64,000 bases of DNA from positions 124,001 to 188,000 of the forward strand of contig JAPPIG010000084.1 of the NCBI GenBank assembly GCA_028820635.1, given 5' to 3'. Below the pieces are notes generated by a model. That model made no database searches, was not told the DNA's origin, and saw only the letters and a list, made by a program, of their open reading frames with translations. Below, piece after piece: positions 55,837-64,000 of this stretch (position 1 is its first letter; the number at the start of each line of letters is the position of its first letter). This stretch comes from Candidatus Poribacteria bacterium. GTDB lineage: Bacteria > Poribacteria > WGA-4E > WGA-3G. Both the position numbers and the translations under genes were made by a program.

Positions 55837-56652
55837 ATGGAATTCGTCCAGTTGACAGAGCAACAACGTGAAGAATTTGAAGAAAATGGATTTTTCATTA
55901 TGCGGTCAGTACTTGATGAGGATATGATAGCTCGTTTGACCGAAGCAGGTGACCGTATTGTGGATTCACTTGAAACAGACGTGCATTACGTACACAAACG
56001 AGACGGATTAGTACAAGAACCCTCATTTGCAGAACTTACATCACAGACGAAAGCAATTCCATTGGTGATTCAACTACTTGGGACAAATATACATATTACT
56101 AACACAGCGCTCCTCTACAAACGCCCGCAGCCACACGAGATGCCAGAGAATCGCGGCTGGCATCGTGATGTCGGTTTGCATTTAGATCTCGGACACAAAA
56201 ATTGTCCACGTGTTGGGTTGAAGGTCGCTTACTGCCTAACAGATCTCACCGTCCCGAATTCCGGTGCTACGTGGTTTATACCCAAAAGCCACAAGTTGCG
56301 AGAACCTTTGGGTATTCCTGAAGGCGAAATCGACCCGAATGAACCCTACGCTGAACCACTTCTCCAGGCAGGGGATGCGTATTTCTTTGAAAACCGCACA
56401 TACCACAGCACTGGTCTCAACTTTACTGATAAAACAGCAAAGATTGTGATTTACGGATACCATTACGCTTGGCTCAAGCCAGAGGGATACCTTTTACATT
56501 ACAACGACAAACAGCAGCCTGACGAGGATGTTCTGAAAAACGTTGATGATCTTGGCAAGCAATTTCTCGGTGGTGGCGGTGGCGCAGCAGCACAATGGGC
56601 AACGGAACACAATTTGAAGTTAGAGCAAGCACCACAAGTCGTCACAATTTAG
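55837..56652 (+). CDS. Phytanoyl-CoA dioxygenase family protein
   Basis: 271 aa Fe(II)/2-oxoglutarate oxygenase. The iron facial triad is visible as H109 and D111 (GWHRDVG) and H190 (YHSTGLN). The N-terminal helix contains FEENGFFIMRSVLDEDMIARL, and a Gly-rich stretch QFLGGGGGAAAQ sits near the end. The substrate is not known; this family is often expanded in Poribacteria-type genomes. GGAG is upstream of the ATG. It lies 42 bases before the Gfo/Idh/MocA gene, so they may act in one pathway. Confidence 0.9.
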   Translation: MEFVQLTEQQREEFEENGFFIMRSVLDEDMIARLTEAGDRIVDSLETDVHYVHKRDGLVQEPSFAELTSQTKAIPLVIQLLGTNIHITNTALLYKRPQPHEMPENRGWHRDVGLHLDLGHKNCPRVGLKVAYCLTDLTVPNSGATWFIPKSHKLREPLGIPEGEIDPNEPYAEPLLQAGDAYFFENRTYHSTGLNFTDKTAKIVIYGYHYAWLKPEGYLLHYNDKQQPDEDVLKNVDDLGKQFLGGGGGAAAQWATEHNLKLEQAPQVVTI

Positions 56653-56694
56653 TTCATAAAAATAGATTTACATTGCTCTTAAGAAAGGAACAAT

Positions 56695-57723
56695 ATGAAA
56701 AAGATTAAAGTTGGGATTATTGGCTGCGGTGGCATTGCAGGTGGAAAACATCTTCCTGGACATAATAGCGTTAAAGGCGTATCAATTATCGCTGCATGCG
56801 ACATTGACAAAGCGCGCACGAAAGCATTTGCAAAAAAACATGATATTCCAAACGTCTTCACTGATTATGAAAAGTTAGTTGAGATGGATGAACTGGATGC
56901 GGTGAGTGTTTGCACTCCCAACAACTTTCACGCGGGACCAACTATTGCCGCATTGAATGCAGGAAAACACGTTATCTGTGAAAAACCGATCGCCGCCAAT
57001 GCGATAGATGGGCAGGCGATGGTAGACGCACAAAAAGCAAGTGGCAAAATTTTACAGATCGGATTACAATCCCGATTCGGTGCCGGGGCACAGACACTAC
57101 GTAAACTTCACGAAGATGGATTTTTTGGCGATGTTTATTATGCCCGCGCGATGGCAATGCGGCGGCGCGGCGTACCGGCATCACCTTCGTTTCTTAGCAA
57201 AGCTATCGCTGGTGGTGGCCCGCTTATTGATATAGGTGTGCATATCCTTGATGTGTTGCTCTGGATGATAGGGTGTCCCAAACCTATTGAGGCATTCGGA
57301 ATGACAGCAAAGAAATTTGGAGATAGACCCGATGTCATCAATCCGTGGGGAAAATGGAATCCTGAAGATTTTGAAGTGGAAGATTTCGCGATGGGAACTA
57401 TCAAGTTTGAAGGTGAATTGACGGTGACTTTAGAAACTGCTTGGGCATCACATATCCAAAATATCGGCGGCACTTTCTTTATGGGTGATTTAGCGGGTGC
57501 TACTTATGAACCGCTTCAGATATACCTTGATAAAAAGGATGAAATGGTTAATTACGAACCCGAACTTCTTACCGGATTACCGGGTGAATTTGAATCTTTC
57601 CATACCGCTATCAGAAAAGATTTACCCTCTCCTGTGCCAGCAGAAGAGGTATTGAACGTAGCGAAAATCTTTGACGCACTCTACGAGTCCGCTCGAATAG
57701 GTCGTTCTGTACCGATCCTATAA
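56695..57723 (+). CDS. Gfo/Idh/MocA-family oxidoreductase
   Basis: 342 aa NAD(P)-dependent dehydrogenase. The N-terminal Rossmann fold begins KVGIIGCGGIAGGKHLPG; the family signature CEKPIAAN lies near residue 100, and GGGPLIDIGVHILDVLLWMIG carries the catalytic-region His. Family members oxidise or reduce sugars and inositols. The substrate cannot be read from sequence. AAGGA precedes the ATG. It pairs with the upstream phytanoyl dioxygenase gene, a combination that could act on small-molecule catabolism. A bidirectional terminator follows. Confidence 0.9.
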   Translation: MKKIKVGIIGCGGIAGGKHLPGHNSVKGVSIIAACDIDKARTKAFAKKHDIPNVFTDYEKLVEMDELDAVSVCTPNNFHAGPTIAALNAGKHVICEKPIAANAIDGQAMVDAQKASGKILQIGLQSRFGAGAQTLRKLHEDGFFGDVYYARAMAMRRRGVPASPSFLSKAIAGGGPLIDIGVHILDVLLWMIGCPKPIEAFGMTAKKFGDRPDVINPWGKWNPEDFEVEDFAMGTIKFEGELTVTLETAWASHIQNIGGTFFMGDLAGATYEPLQIYLDKKDEMVNYEPELLTGLPGEFESFHTAIRKDLPSPVPAEEVLNVAKIFDALYESARIGRSVPIL

Positions 57724-57731
57724 ATTCCTTG

Positions 57732-57759
57732 TTGGGACGGTTCTCCATATCCGTCCCAA
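57732..57759. terminator. Bidirectional terminator between convergent genes
   Basis: TTGGGACGG-TTCTCCATAT-CCGTCCCAA, perfect 9-bp arms, in the 39-base gap between the Gfo/Idh/MocA gene and queF. Confidence 0.75.
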
Positions 57760-57762
57760 AAT

Positions 57763-58158
57763 CTATTCCTTTTCATAACTTGTACGCACAACCGTTTTAA
57801 TGCCACCACGGATATTAAAATCACCTACAACTTCTGCTTCTCTCGGTTTGCACGCTTCAACAAAATCCTCAAGCACTTTGTTGACAACGTGTTCATGAAA
57901 AATACCGACATCCCTAAAAAACACAAAGTATTCCTTCAACGACTTCAATTCAACACAATGCTGGTTTGGAACATAGGTGATGCAAATTGTGGCATAATCT
58001 GGCAATCCTGTTTTGGGACAGATAGCCGTAAATTCTAAGTTAGTAATCTCAATTGTATAATTCCGGTGGCTATACTGATTTTCCCATGTCTCAATTGACG
58101 GAGTTTTGAGTCCACGGATATGGGTTTGTAAATCGTCGTAACTTGAGTGATTGCTCAT
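57763..58158 (-). CDS. queF: NADPH-dependent 7-cyano-7-deazaguanine reductase (QueF)
   Basis: QueF reduces preQ0 to preQ1 in queuosine biosynthesis. I start at MSNHSSYDDL (58158), with AAAGGTG close upstream; the ORF-track start is 17 codons longer and runs past a gap into pepA. 131 aa, the short single-domain form. The catalytic cysteine is C47 (FTAICPKTGLPDYA), with the downstream Asp in PDYA. ELKSLKEYFVFFRDVGIFHEHVVN is the QueF motif with the substrate Glu. It lies 44 bases after pepA on the same strand. No other queuosine gene is in the window. Confidence 0.94.
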   Translation of the reverse strand: MSNHSSYDDLQTHIRGLKTPSIETWENQYSHRNYTIEITNLEFTAICPKTGLPDYATICITYVPNQHCVELKSLKEYFVFFRDVGIFHEHVVNKVLEDFVEACKPREAEVVGDFNIRGGIKTVVRTSYEKE

Positions 58159-58202
58159 TTTCACACCTTTCCGGGTTTGGCGCATACCTACAAAACACTT
58201 TC

Positions 58203-59690
58203 TTACCAATCCTCAACCAATTGCACCAACAACCGAACACCGTAGCCGGATGCTCCTTCTGGGATATAGGTTGAGTTTTTCATTCCCCAAGCGGTACCTG
58301 CAATATCAAGGTGAACCCATGGGTATCCTTCAGCAAATTTCTTCAAAAACGCTGCACCAGCAAGCGTTCCAGCAGTGCCATCTCCAATATTCTGTACATC
58401 GGCAACTTTGCTTTTAACGCCTTCGTCATAATCATCCCAAAGCGGCAATTCCCAGACCCGCTCGTGTGTTTTATCAGCGGCTTTTTTCACCTTTTCCATT
58501 AGAGCATCATCGGTTCCCATTGCCCCTGCAGCGATATGTCCAAGGCATGTAATCACAGCACCCGTGAGCGTGGCTAAATCTATAACGCCCTTCGGTTCAT
58601 ACTGTGCAGTCCATCCGAGTGCATCAGCCAAGATTAGTCTCCCCTCAGCATCGGTATTGAGAATCTCAATTGTTTTTCCACCGTAAGATGTAACAACGTC
58701 TCCCGGTTTAATTGCGGTTGAACCCGGCATGTTTTCTGTTGTGGCAATAATACCGATAACGCGTACGGCGGGTTTTAGGTGTCCGATTACCTGCATCGCA
58801 CCTAAAACGGCTGCAGCACCCGACATGTCATGTTTCATTTCGTGCATGCCACTGCCGGACTTGAGCGAAATCCCACCAGTATCAAAAGTTATACCTTTTC
58901 CAACAAGTGCAACGGTATCGTGCTCTTCACCTTCAGGCGTGTATTCCAAAATGATAAATTTGGGTTCTTCAACACTACCTTGTGCAACGGCTAAAAGTGT
59001 GCGGAAACCTTTTTCTTCAAGCGTTGGCTTGTCAAAAACTGTGCAGTTGAGTCCAGCTGTTTCTGCCACCTCCTCAGCCTTTTCAGCGAGTTGTGTCGGT
59101 GTAAGGTGGTTCCCAGGTTGATTGCTAAGATCGCGGGCAAGGATAGTGCCGTTAGCGATTGTTTCTCCTCGTTCAACGATGCGTTCTAAGGACGATTTCT
59201 CTACTTCACTGCCTACAAGAAGGGTCATAGATTCAAGGGATTTATCTTCGTCTTCTTTATCGTCTTTTTGGGTTTTATGTTGTTTAAATTCGTAGAGTGA
59301 AAGAAGGCTTGCCTCAACAGCTGCTTGTGCCCAATCCTCTTGTGTTTCGGGTGGAATGGGAACAGTGATAGATTTTAGTCCCATATCGCGTGCCTGCCGC
59401 GCAGTGTGACCTGAAACTTGACGCACTTTTTCCGCGTTGAGTTCTGCATAGATACCAAGACCGACCAAAATGATACGCGGGGCAGTTATAGCACCATTTG
59501 TATAAAGCACGCTGGTTGTTTTCGGTTTACCTTTGAAGTCTCCGAGATTTAAAAATGCTTGGATGCGACCCTCTAAAGCAGCATCGGCGGCTAAGAGCAG
59601 TTCATTGTGCAAGTCATCTTCAAGAATTGGGATGAGCACAGCATCGGTTTCTGCTTGGCGAAAATCACCAATTTCGACAGTAATGTTCAT
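58203..59690 (-). CDS. pepA: Leucyl aminopeptidase (M17)
   Basis: 495 aa two-metal aminopeptidase. Metal and catalytic blocks: VALVGKGITFDTGGISLKS, MKHDMSGAA, and the M17 signature NTDAEGRLILADAL. The N-terminal domain is the usual macro-like fold. It forms a hexamer and releases N-terminal residues from peptides, which could finish peptides from the proteasome and tricorn. AAAGGAA precedes the ATG; a TATAAT lies just upstream. A pair of palindromic repeats lies before it. Confidence 0.95.
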   Translation of the reverse strand: MNITVEIGDFRQAETDAVLIPILEDDLHNELLLAADAALEGRIQAFLNLGDFKGKPKTTSVLYTNGAITAPRIILVGLGIYAELNAEKVRQVSGHTARQARDMGLKSITVPIPPETQEDWAQAAVEASLLSLYEFKQHKTQKDDKEDEDKSLESMTLLVGSEVEKSSLERIVERGETIANGTILARDLSNQPGNHLTPTQLAEKAEEVAETAGLNCTVFDKPTLEEKGFRTLLAVAQGSVEEPKFIILEYTPEGEEHDTVALVGKGITFDTGGISLKSGSGMHEMKHDMSGAAAVLGAMQVIGHLKPAVRVIGIIATTENMPGSTAIKPGDVVTSYGGKTIEILNTDAEGRLILADALGWTAQYEPKGVIDLATLTGAVITCLGHIAAGAMGTDDALMEKVKKAADKTHERVWELPLWDDYDEGVKSKVADVQNIGDGTAGTLAGAAFLKKFAEGYPWVHLDIAGTAWGMKNSTYIPEGASGYGVRLLVQLVEDW

Positions 59691-59741
59691 ATATATTCCT
59701 TTTTATTATAGTGAATTAGAAAAATAAGTTTACACTTCTTC

Positions 59742-59805
59742 TGTAGGAGCGATCTCCGAATCGCGACGAAACCACTAATAATCGGGAATCGGAGTTCCCT
59801 CCTAC
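59742..59805. repeat. GTAGGAGCGATCTCCGAATCGCGAC repeat, two-part copy
   Basis: TGTAGGAGCGATCTCCGAATCGCGAC, spacer, ATCGGGAATCGGAGTTCCCTCCTACC. Same two-part layout as 34993. Confidence 0.7.
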
Positions 59806-59820
59806 CATAAGCAGTCCATC

Positions 59821-59850
59821 GGTAGGAGCGATCTCCGAATCGCGACCTAC
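59821..59850. repeat. GTAGGAGCGATCTCCGAATCGCGAC repeat, single-part copy
   Basis: GGTAGGAGCGATCTCCGAATCGCGACCTAC, whose ends are also complementary (GTAGG... CCTAC-like). Confidence 0.65.
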
Positions 59851-59913
59851 AATAATATGTTGACGAAGCATTATGTCTTTTTTTGACTGCTGATGGCTGA
59901 CAACAGACTGCTA

Positions 59914-60219
59914 TTAAGATTTCCGCATCCCCGTCAAAACGACAAGGGGTTCCGTGCTTGTAACAGTTAATGAATGATAGGTATTCGCGGGAACATCAAT
60001 GCGGTCACCGCGTTTAACAGTGTCGTCGTCATCAGCAACTTTCACATCTGCTGTACCAGATAGCACGCAGACGACTTCATCTTGAGTGTGAATATAGTCG
60101 AGGTAGGCACCACCGGGACGTCCCGTCCACTGATATGCATCAAAACCTTCGGATTGCAACTGCTCTTTTAAAGCATCAATGTCATCATTCTCTTCTAACC
60201 AACATGTTTTCCATTTCAT
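59914..60219 (-). CDS. Small cupin-domain protein
   Basis: 101 aa single-domain cupin: GGAYLDYIHTQDEVVCVLSGTADVKVADDDDTVKRGDRIDVPANTYHSLTV shows the two cupin motifs, with H, E and a later H as possible metal ligands. It overlaps the XRE-like gene by four bases (ATGA), so translation is coupled. Its role may be as a sensor or a small enzyme; the ligand is unknown. It is last in the formate-dehydrogenase gene group. Confidence 0.82.
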   Translation of the reverse strand: MKWKTCWLEENDDIDALKEQLQSEGFDAYQWTGRPGGAYLDYIHTQDEVVCVLSGTADVKVADDDDTVKRGDRIDVPANTYHSLTVTSTEPLVVLTGMRKS

Positions 60220-60557
60220 TTGCCAACTCCAAGTGTATCTGTTACGTTTTTTGTATCATCATTATCTGATAGCGTGCCCCGATCTTCAATATGACGTTCC
60301 AACCGATCCCGAAAGTCAGAAAGGCATGCCAAACTGAAATGGTCATCGTCTCCATCCTTGAGTTTCGAGATGTCTGTCGGGTCAACCGCCAGAAGTTCCG
60401 CTGCCTTCACATTTCTCAACCGAGACTTCTTGAGAAGTGTAAATACTTCAAAAGTCAACTTCGTTCGAAACGACAAGACTTCGGCCTCTTTATCAGAAAA
60501 ACCTATATCTTTAAACACATTTCCACTGCTTTTCTCAAATTTCACATCATCACACAT
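60216..60557 (-). CDS. XRE-like HTH regulator
   Basis: 113 aa similar to the HTH_37/XRE group: GNVFKDIGFSDKEAEVLSFRTKLTFEVF, then an HTH NVKAAELLAVDPTDISKLKDG. The N-terminal part (NVFKDIGF) is typical of antitoxin-like members. A toxin partner is not adjacent; the coupled cupin gene follows instead. Eighteen bases after formate dehydrogenase, same strand. A regulatory role is likely. Confidence 0.72.
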   Translation of the reverse strand: MCDDVKFEKSSGNVFKDIGFSDKEAEVLSFRTKLTFEVFTLLKKSRLRNVKAAELLAVDPTDISKLKDGDDDHFSLACLSDFRDRLERHIEDRGTLSDNDDTKNVTDTLGVGK

Positions 60558-60575
60558 ATATTTCCTAAAAAACGC

Positions 60576-63272
60576 TTAAAGAGGTTCTAATTTCACTGGA
60601 CACACCTTTAACTCAGCAGTGTGGGTCACTGGGTCATAACCAGAGCCAGTTAAAAGATTGACAGGCACATCGGCAAAACTAAAACTGGCGAAAACGGTAC
60701 CACGTGGTGAGCGATTTGTTGCCTTCACTTTAATGTTAATACTTCCACGTGCACTGCTCATTTTGCACCATTCACCATCTGTCAATTCCCATTTTTCAAG
60801 GTCAGCGGGGTTCACTTCAAGGGATTCCTCTGGTAACAAATAATCAATTCCTTGTGCTCTACCCGTCTGTGTGCGTGTGTGATAGGATTGCAAACGTCTC
60901 CCAGTCGTCAACCATACAGGGAAGTCATTGCTTATAGTCTCTGCAGGGTCTCGGTAATGAACGTTAGAAAAAATTCCTTTTCCATTGACGAACGTATCTT
61001 CATGTAAGCGCGGAGTACCGGGGTGCGCTTTGTGTGGAACAGGCCACTGGTATTCACTTTTCTCAATGCGCTCCCAATCTAACCCTGCATAAATAGGTGA
61101 AAGATGGCAGAGTTCGTTGAAAATCGGTTTTGGAGCGTCATAATCAAACCCTCTGAATCCGAGTCGTTTTGCAATTTGACAGATAATCCACCAATCGGGT
61201 TTTGCTTCACCGGGAGGAGGAACAGCAGCGCGCATCCGTTGGACACGGCGCTCTGTATTTGTGCAAACGCCGTCCGTTTCACCCCAGGCTGTTGCAGGAA
61301 GTACAACATCAGCAAGTTCTGCGGTTTCGGTCAGGAAGATGTCAATCACAACAAGATGCTTCAAGGAACGAAGTGCATGCTCACAATGCTCACGGTCAGG
61401 GTCAGATAACAAAGTATTTTCGCCATCAATGAGCATAGCATGGATACTATCACCACAAAGTTCCAATGCAGTGACTTTTGTGATACCTTTTTCAAGATCA
61501 ATTTCTTTACCATAAGCCGCTTTGAATTTTTCCTGATGCTTGGGATCAGTAACAGATTGAAAACCGGGATAGTTGTTAGGTAGTGCACCGCTATCGCCTG
61601 CGCCTTGTATATTATTTTGGCCGCGCATCGGGTTAATACCTGTCCCTTCGCGTCCGACGTTTCCTGTCATTAGCGCAAGGTTGCACAGACTCTGGACATT
61701 CTCTACACCACAAATATGTTCAGTAATACCGAGCGTATAGTAGATGGCAGCTTTGTCCGAAGACCCGTACCACATTGCCGCCGTTTCAATGTCTTTTGCA
61801 GGCACCCCCGAAATAGATTCTGCCCATTCTGGTGTCCATTGACTGATATGTTCAAAGAAGTCATCAAATCCAGTTGTCCGATTTTCAATGAATTCTTCAT
61901 CAATTAATCCTTCACGGGCAATGACATGTGCCATGCCAAGCAGTAATGCAGTATCTGAACCAACACGAAGCGGCAAATAGAGATGAGACATCTCTGCTAA
62001 TCCGATACGTCTTGGGTCTGCCACAATAAGTTTAGCACCACGAGCAATTGCCTTTTTCAACCCAGTCGCTGCAACAGGATGGCATTCCGTCATATTTGTG
62101 CCGATGCAAAAAATAACATCAGGCTTCTGCATGTCAACAAGCGGATTTGACATAGCACCACGCCCAATCGTCGCTGCCAGACCGGCAACAGTCGGCGCAT
62201 GTCAGGCACGGCTGCAATTGTCAATATAGTTTGTGCCAAATCCCACGCGGATGAACTTCTGCATCAGATACGCCGCTTCGCTCGGTGCACGACCAGAGGC
62301 AATTCCGTAGATGCTATGCCTACCGTGTTCTGCATGTACTTTCCTAAAACCTTCAGCAGCTTTATCAAGCGCATCTTCCCATGTGGCTTCATGAAGCTCA
62401 CCATCTTCCCCACGTATAAGCGGTGTTTTCAATCGGTCAGGATGTTGCACGAAGTCGTAAGCGAACTGTCCTTTGACACAAAGCGCACCTTGATTGGCAG
62501 GTCCATCCATTGCGGGATGAATACCAACAATTTTCTCGTTATTCGTTAGCACGTCAACGGAACAACCGACCCCACAATACGGACAGATGGTACGAGTCTT
62601 GTTAAGTGTAGCATCAGTAACTTCATCAACAGAGCGCAGTGCTTTTTTATCTGCAAGTGCGCCTGTTGGACAAGTTTGAATACACTGTCCACAAAAAGTA
62701 CAGGCAGAATCTTTGAGAAGTCCATCAAATTCTGTCGTAATCTGTGTCTGAAAACCACGGTTCATCACATTAATGGCGTGATCCCCTTCTTCTTCAGCAC
62801 AGACCCTTACACAACGATAACATGAAATACAAAGATCATAATCCCTGAGTATAAAAGGATTGTCGTCGGTTTTGCTCGTGCCGGATTTTGCACCTGTAAT
62901 CCCTGTGTCTTCGATTTCGTACTTGTCACGAAGACTCATCAACTCACCCGAAGCATAACCGCGTAACGGATGGACATCTACTTCACGATTTTCACCAATC
63001 ACCATCTCAAGTAGCGTCTTCCGATACGCTTCTATTGTATCGGTTGAGGTGCGGACAACCATACCAGGCGCAGCTTTTGTCGTACAAGATGCAACCGGAT
63101 TACGTGCGCCTTCCAATTCAACGATGCATAAACGGCATCCACCAAACGGTTCCAGACGTGGGTCATAACAGAGTGTGGGAATATCTTTTTCGTGTCGCTG
63201 GGCCACTTCAAGCACAGTTTCACCTTCAGAAAAGGTGACTTCGACTCCATCAATTTCCATTTTCTCTGGCAT
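60576..63272 (-). CDS. Formate dehydrogenase alpha subunit, selenocysteine-containing (Sec357, UGA)
   Basis: The track lists two ORFs (63272-62202 and 62153-60576), but they are one frame of 898 codons broken only by TGA at 62204-62202. That codon sits in NCSRA-U-HAPTVAGL, the position of catalytic Sec140 in E. coli FdhF (CARVUHGPSVAGL). A hairpin with a GGTCT loop begins 18 bases later (see the SECIS entry). The protein has an N-terminal 2Fe-2S domain (YDPRLEPFGGCRLCIVE), 4Fe-4S motifs (CISCYRCVRVC, CTFCGQCIQTCP), the molybdopterin 4Fe-4S motif (CPYCGVGC), and the Mo-bis-MGD domains. It resembles FdhA/FdsA types that oxidise formate to CO2 with NAD+ or another carrier. AAGGA precedes the ATG. 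No Sec machinery is in the window. Confidence 0.93.
62165..62204 (-). promoter_or_regulatory. Bacterial SECIS element and UGA-Sec codon in the formate dehydrogenase gene
   Basis: From the UGA (62204-62202) there are 18 bases to a hairpin loop GGTCT (62183-62179), with stem GTTGCC/GGCAGC (62189-62184 and 62178-62173) extended by a G-U pair. As I recall it, the E. coli fdhF SECIS has the same loop sequence and the same 18-base spacing. Confidence 0.88.
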
Positions 63273-63327
63273 AGTCCTTGCTCCATCTTACCAAGGATCC
63301 AAATTTAGCAACTCTGGACAGTTGGCA

Positions 63328-64000
63328 TCACTTTTCTTTTTTCTCAGTGAAATCAATCTGTGGAACTTCAAGTTCGCCTGAAAGAATTTTGGCTTTTGCT
63401 GCTTCAACAGCATCAAGCACCTTCTGAGGTATCTTACTTTTTATTTTAGGATTGTAAACAAGAGTGATTGCCTCGTCCGTTAACATGTTGAAAGTGTAGA
63501 TCTGCTTTTTAAATTTACCTTCTTTAATCGTTTTAGCGATCTTAACAAAGGCTTTTGGTGTAATCACAGCATTTGCGAGTACAGTCGTTTCCGAAATTTC
63601 ACTTTTGTCTCGATTTGCACCAAAAGTGTATACAGTTTTCCCTTCTTCCATGGCATTTTCTGCAGCTTGAAAAGCGCCAAGCCCGGCGGCATCTGCATTC
63701 GGAAACAGAAAGTCAACACCTTCATTGATAAGTGCGGTAGCGAGCTCCTTACCTTTACCGATGTCCTCCCAATTTCCAACATATACCTGACGAACCTCTA
63801 TTTTAGGATTAACGCTTTGCGCTCCAGCTTCAAAAGCGATAAAAGTACTCTTGACAGACGGAATTTCCTGACCTCCGATACAACCAAGTTTATTTCCTTG
63901 CGTCATCATACCTGCCATTATCCCTAAAAGATAAGCAGGTTGCTCAACCCGGAAGTTGGCGGGGGCGATATTGTTCGTAATAGTACCGCCCGAAGACGTA
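63328..64000 (-). CDS. BMP/PnrA-family substrate-binding protein, 5' end outside the window
   Basis: The open frame continues to the right edge, so the Met at 63918 is internal. The visible ~224 residues match the basic-membrane-protein family of ABC-transporter binding proteins: GGTITNNIAPANFRVEQPAYLLGIMAGMM, KLGCIGGQEIPSVKSTFIAFEAGAQSVNP, FLFPNADAAGLGAFQAAENA, and VYTFGANRDKSEISE. These proteins bind nucleosides or related ligands in the periplasm. It ends KKEK and lies 55 bases upstream of formate dehydrogenase on the same strand, so an operon is possible, though the ligand link is not obvious. Confidence 0.87.
   Translation of the reverse strand, partial: TSSGGTITNNIAPANFRVEQPAYLLGIMAGMMTQGNKLGCIGGQEIPSVKSTFIAFEAGAQSVNPKIEVRQVYVGNWEDIGKGKELATALINEGVDFLFPNADAAGLGAFQAAENAMEEGKTVYTFGANRDKSEISETTVLANAVITPKAFVKIAKTIKEGKFKKQIYTFNMLTDEAITLVYNPKIKSKIPQKVLDAVEAAKAKILSGELEVPQIDFTEKKEK

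Noticed and set aside
57724-57762. PreQ1 riboswitch near queF
   Set aside because: The queF leader is only the 44-base gap after pepA, with no preQ1-type sequence seen; the hairpin at 57732 is a terminator beyond the stop.
57763-58209. Longer QueF start
   Set aside because: The extra 17 residues reach into the pepA-queF gap, while the Met at 58158 has a good RBS and fits the family length.
62153-62204. Frameshift or nonsense mutation splitting formate dehydrogenase
   Set aside because: Frame is unbroken on both sides, the UGA falls exactly at the Sec site, and a matching SECIS hairpin follows.

Overview
The window most resembles a contig of an uncultured Gram-negative bacterium of the Candidatus Poribacteria type or a close relative. 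This is inference. It rests on a complete Pup/UBact-type proteasome operon, a tricorn protease, a dockerin/cohesin surface protein ending in a YPNPFNPETW-type FlgD-like domain, a PorV-like barrel protein, a DUF1501 protein, and a phytanoyl-CoA dioxygenase. Base composition is moderately AT-rich, coding is dense, and several promoters match the sigma-70 consensus (TTGACA-17-TATAAT).

Layout. 1-3.4 kb: tandem thioredoxin-like proteins and a four-cluster ferredoxin. 3.4-6 kb, minus strand: tRNA-Glu and tRNA-Lys, then purA, rpsI and rplM. 6.2-9.6 kb: an unrecognised 1143-aa protein with a five-cysteine cluster. 10-17 kb: the proteasome operon in the order ARC/Mpa ATPase, dop, pup(UBact), prcB, prcA, pafA. 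17.7-19.4 kb: a subtilisin-like protease overlapping a small propeptide-like protein. 20-29.2 kb: DUF1501, WD40, a haem-motif/PPC protein, and tricorn protease. 29.4-34.8 kb: a UPF0175 protein, a divergent acetate-kinase homologue, an ABC permease, an amidohydrolase, and a PorV-like/SPOR protein. 35.2-43.2 kb: an ECF sigma factor fused through a membrane helix to a beta-propeller, a Cu/Zn-SOD-like lipoprotein, and a TPR/FG-GAP/UnbV protein. 43.2-53.2 kb: an MFS transporter, dnaE, an aldo/keto reductase, small proteins, a repeat-rich spacer, and comEC. 53.4-59.7 kb: a WD40/cohesin/dockerin protein, a phytanoyl dioxygenase, a Gfo/Idh/MocA oxidoreductase, queF and pepA. 59.9-64 kb, minus strand: cupin, XRE-like regulator, a formate dehydrogenase with an in-frame UGA, and a BMP-family binding protein cut by the window end.

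How the genes work together. The proteasome operon encodes a full tagging and degradation pathway. PafA ligates the Pup-like tag, Dop removes it, the ARC ATPase unfolds tagged proteins, and the PrcA/PrcB chamber degrades them. Tricorn and leucyl aminopeptidase, also in the window, could trim the peptides. The most decisive single observation is the formate dehydrogenase. The ORF track shows two ORFs, but they are one reading frame interrupted by UGA at the catalytic selenocysteine position. A SECIS-like hairpin follows with a GGUCU loop, at the same spacing I recall for E. coli fdhF. The most unusual architecture is the sigma factor/propeller fusion. Intergenic spacers carry several families of short palindromic repeats and one MITE-like element.
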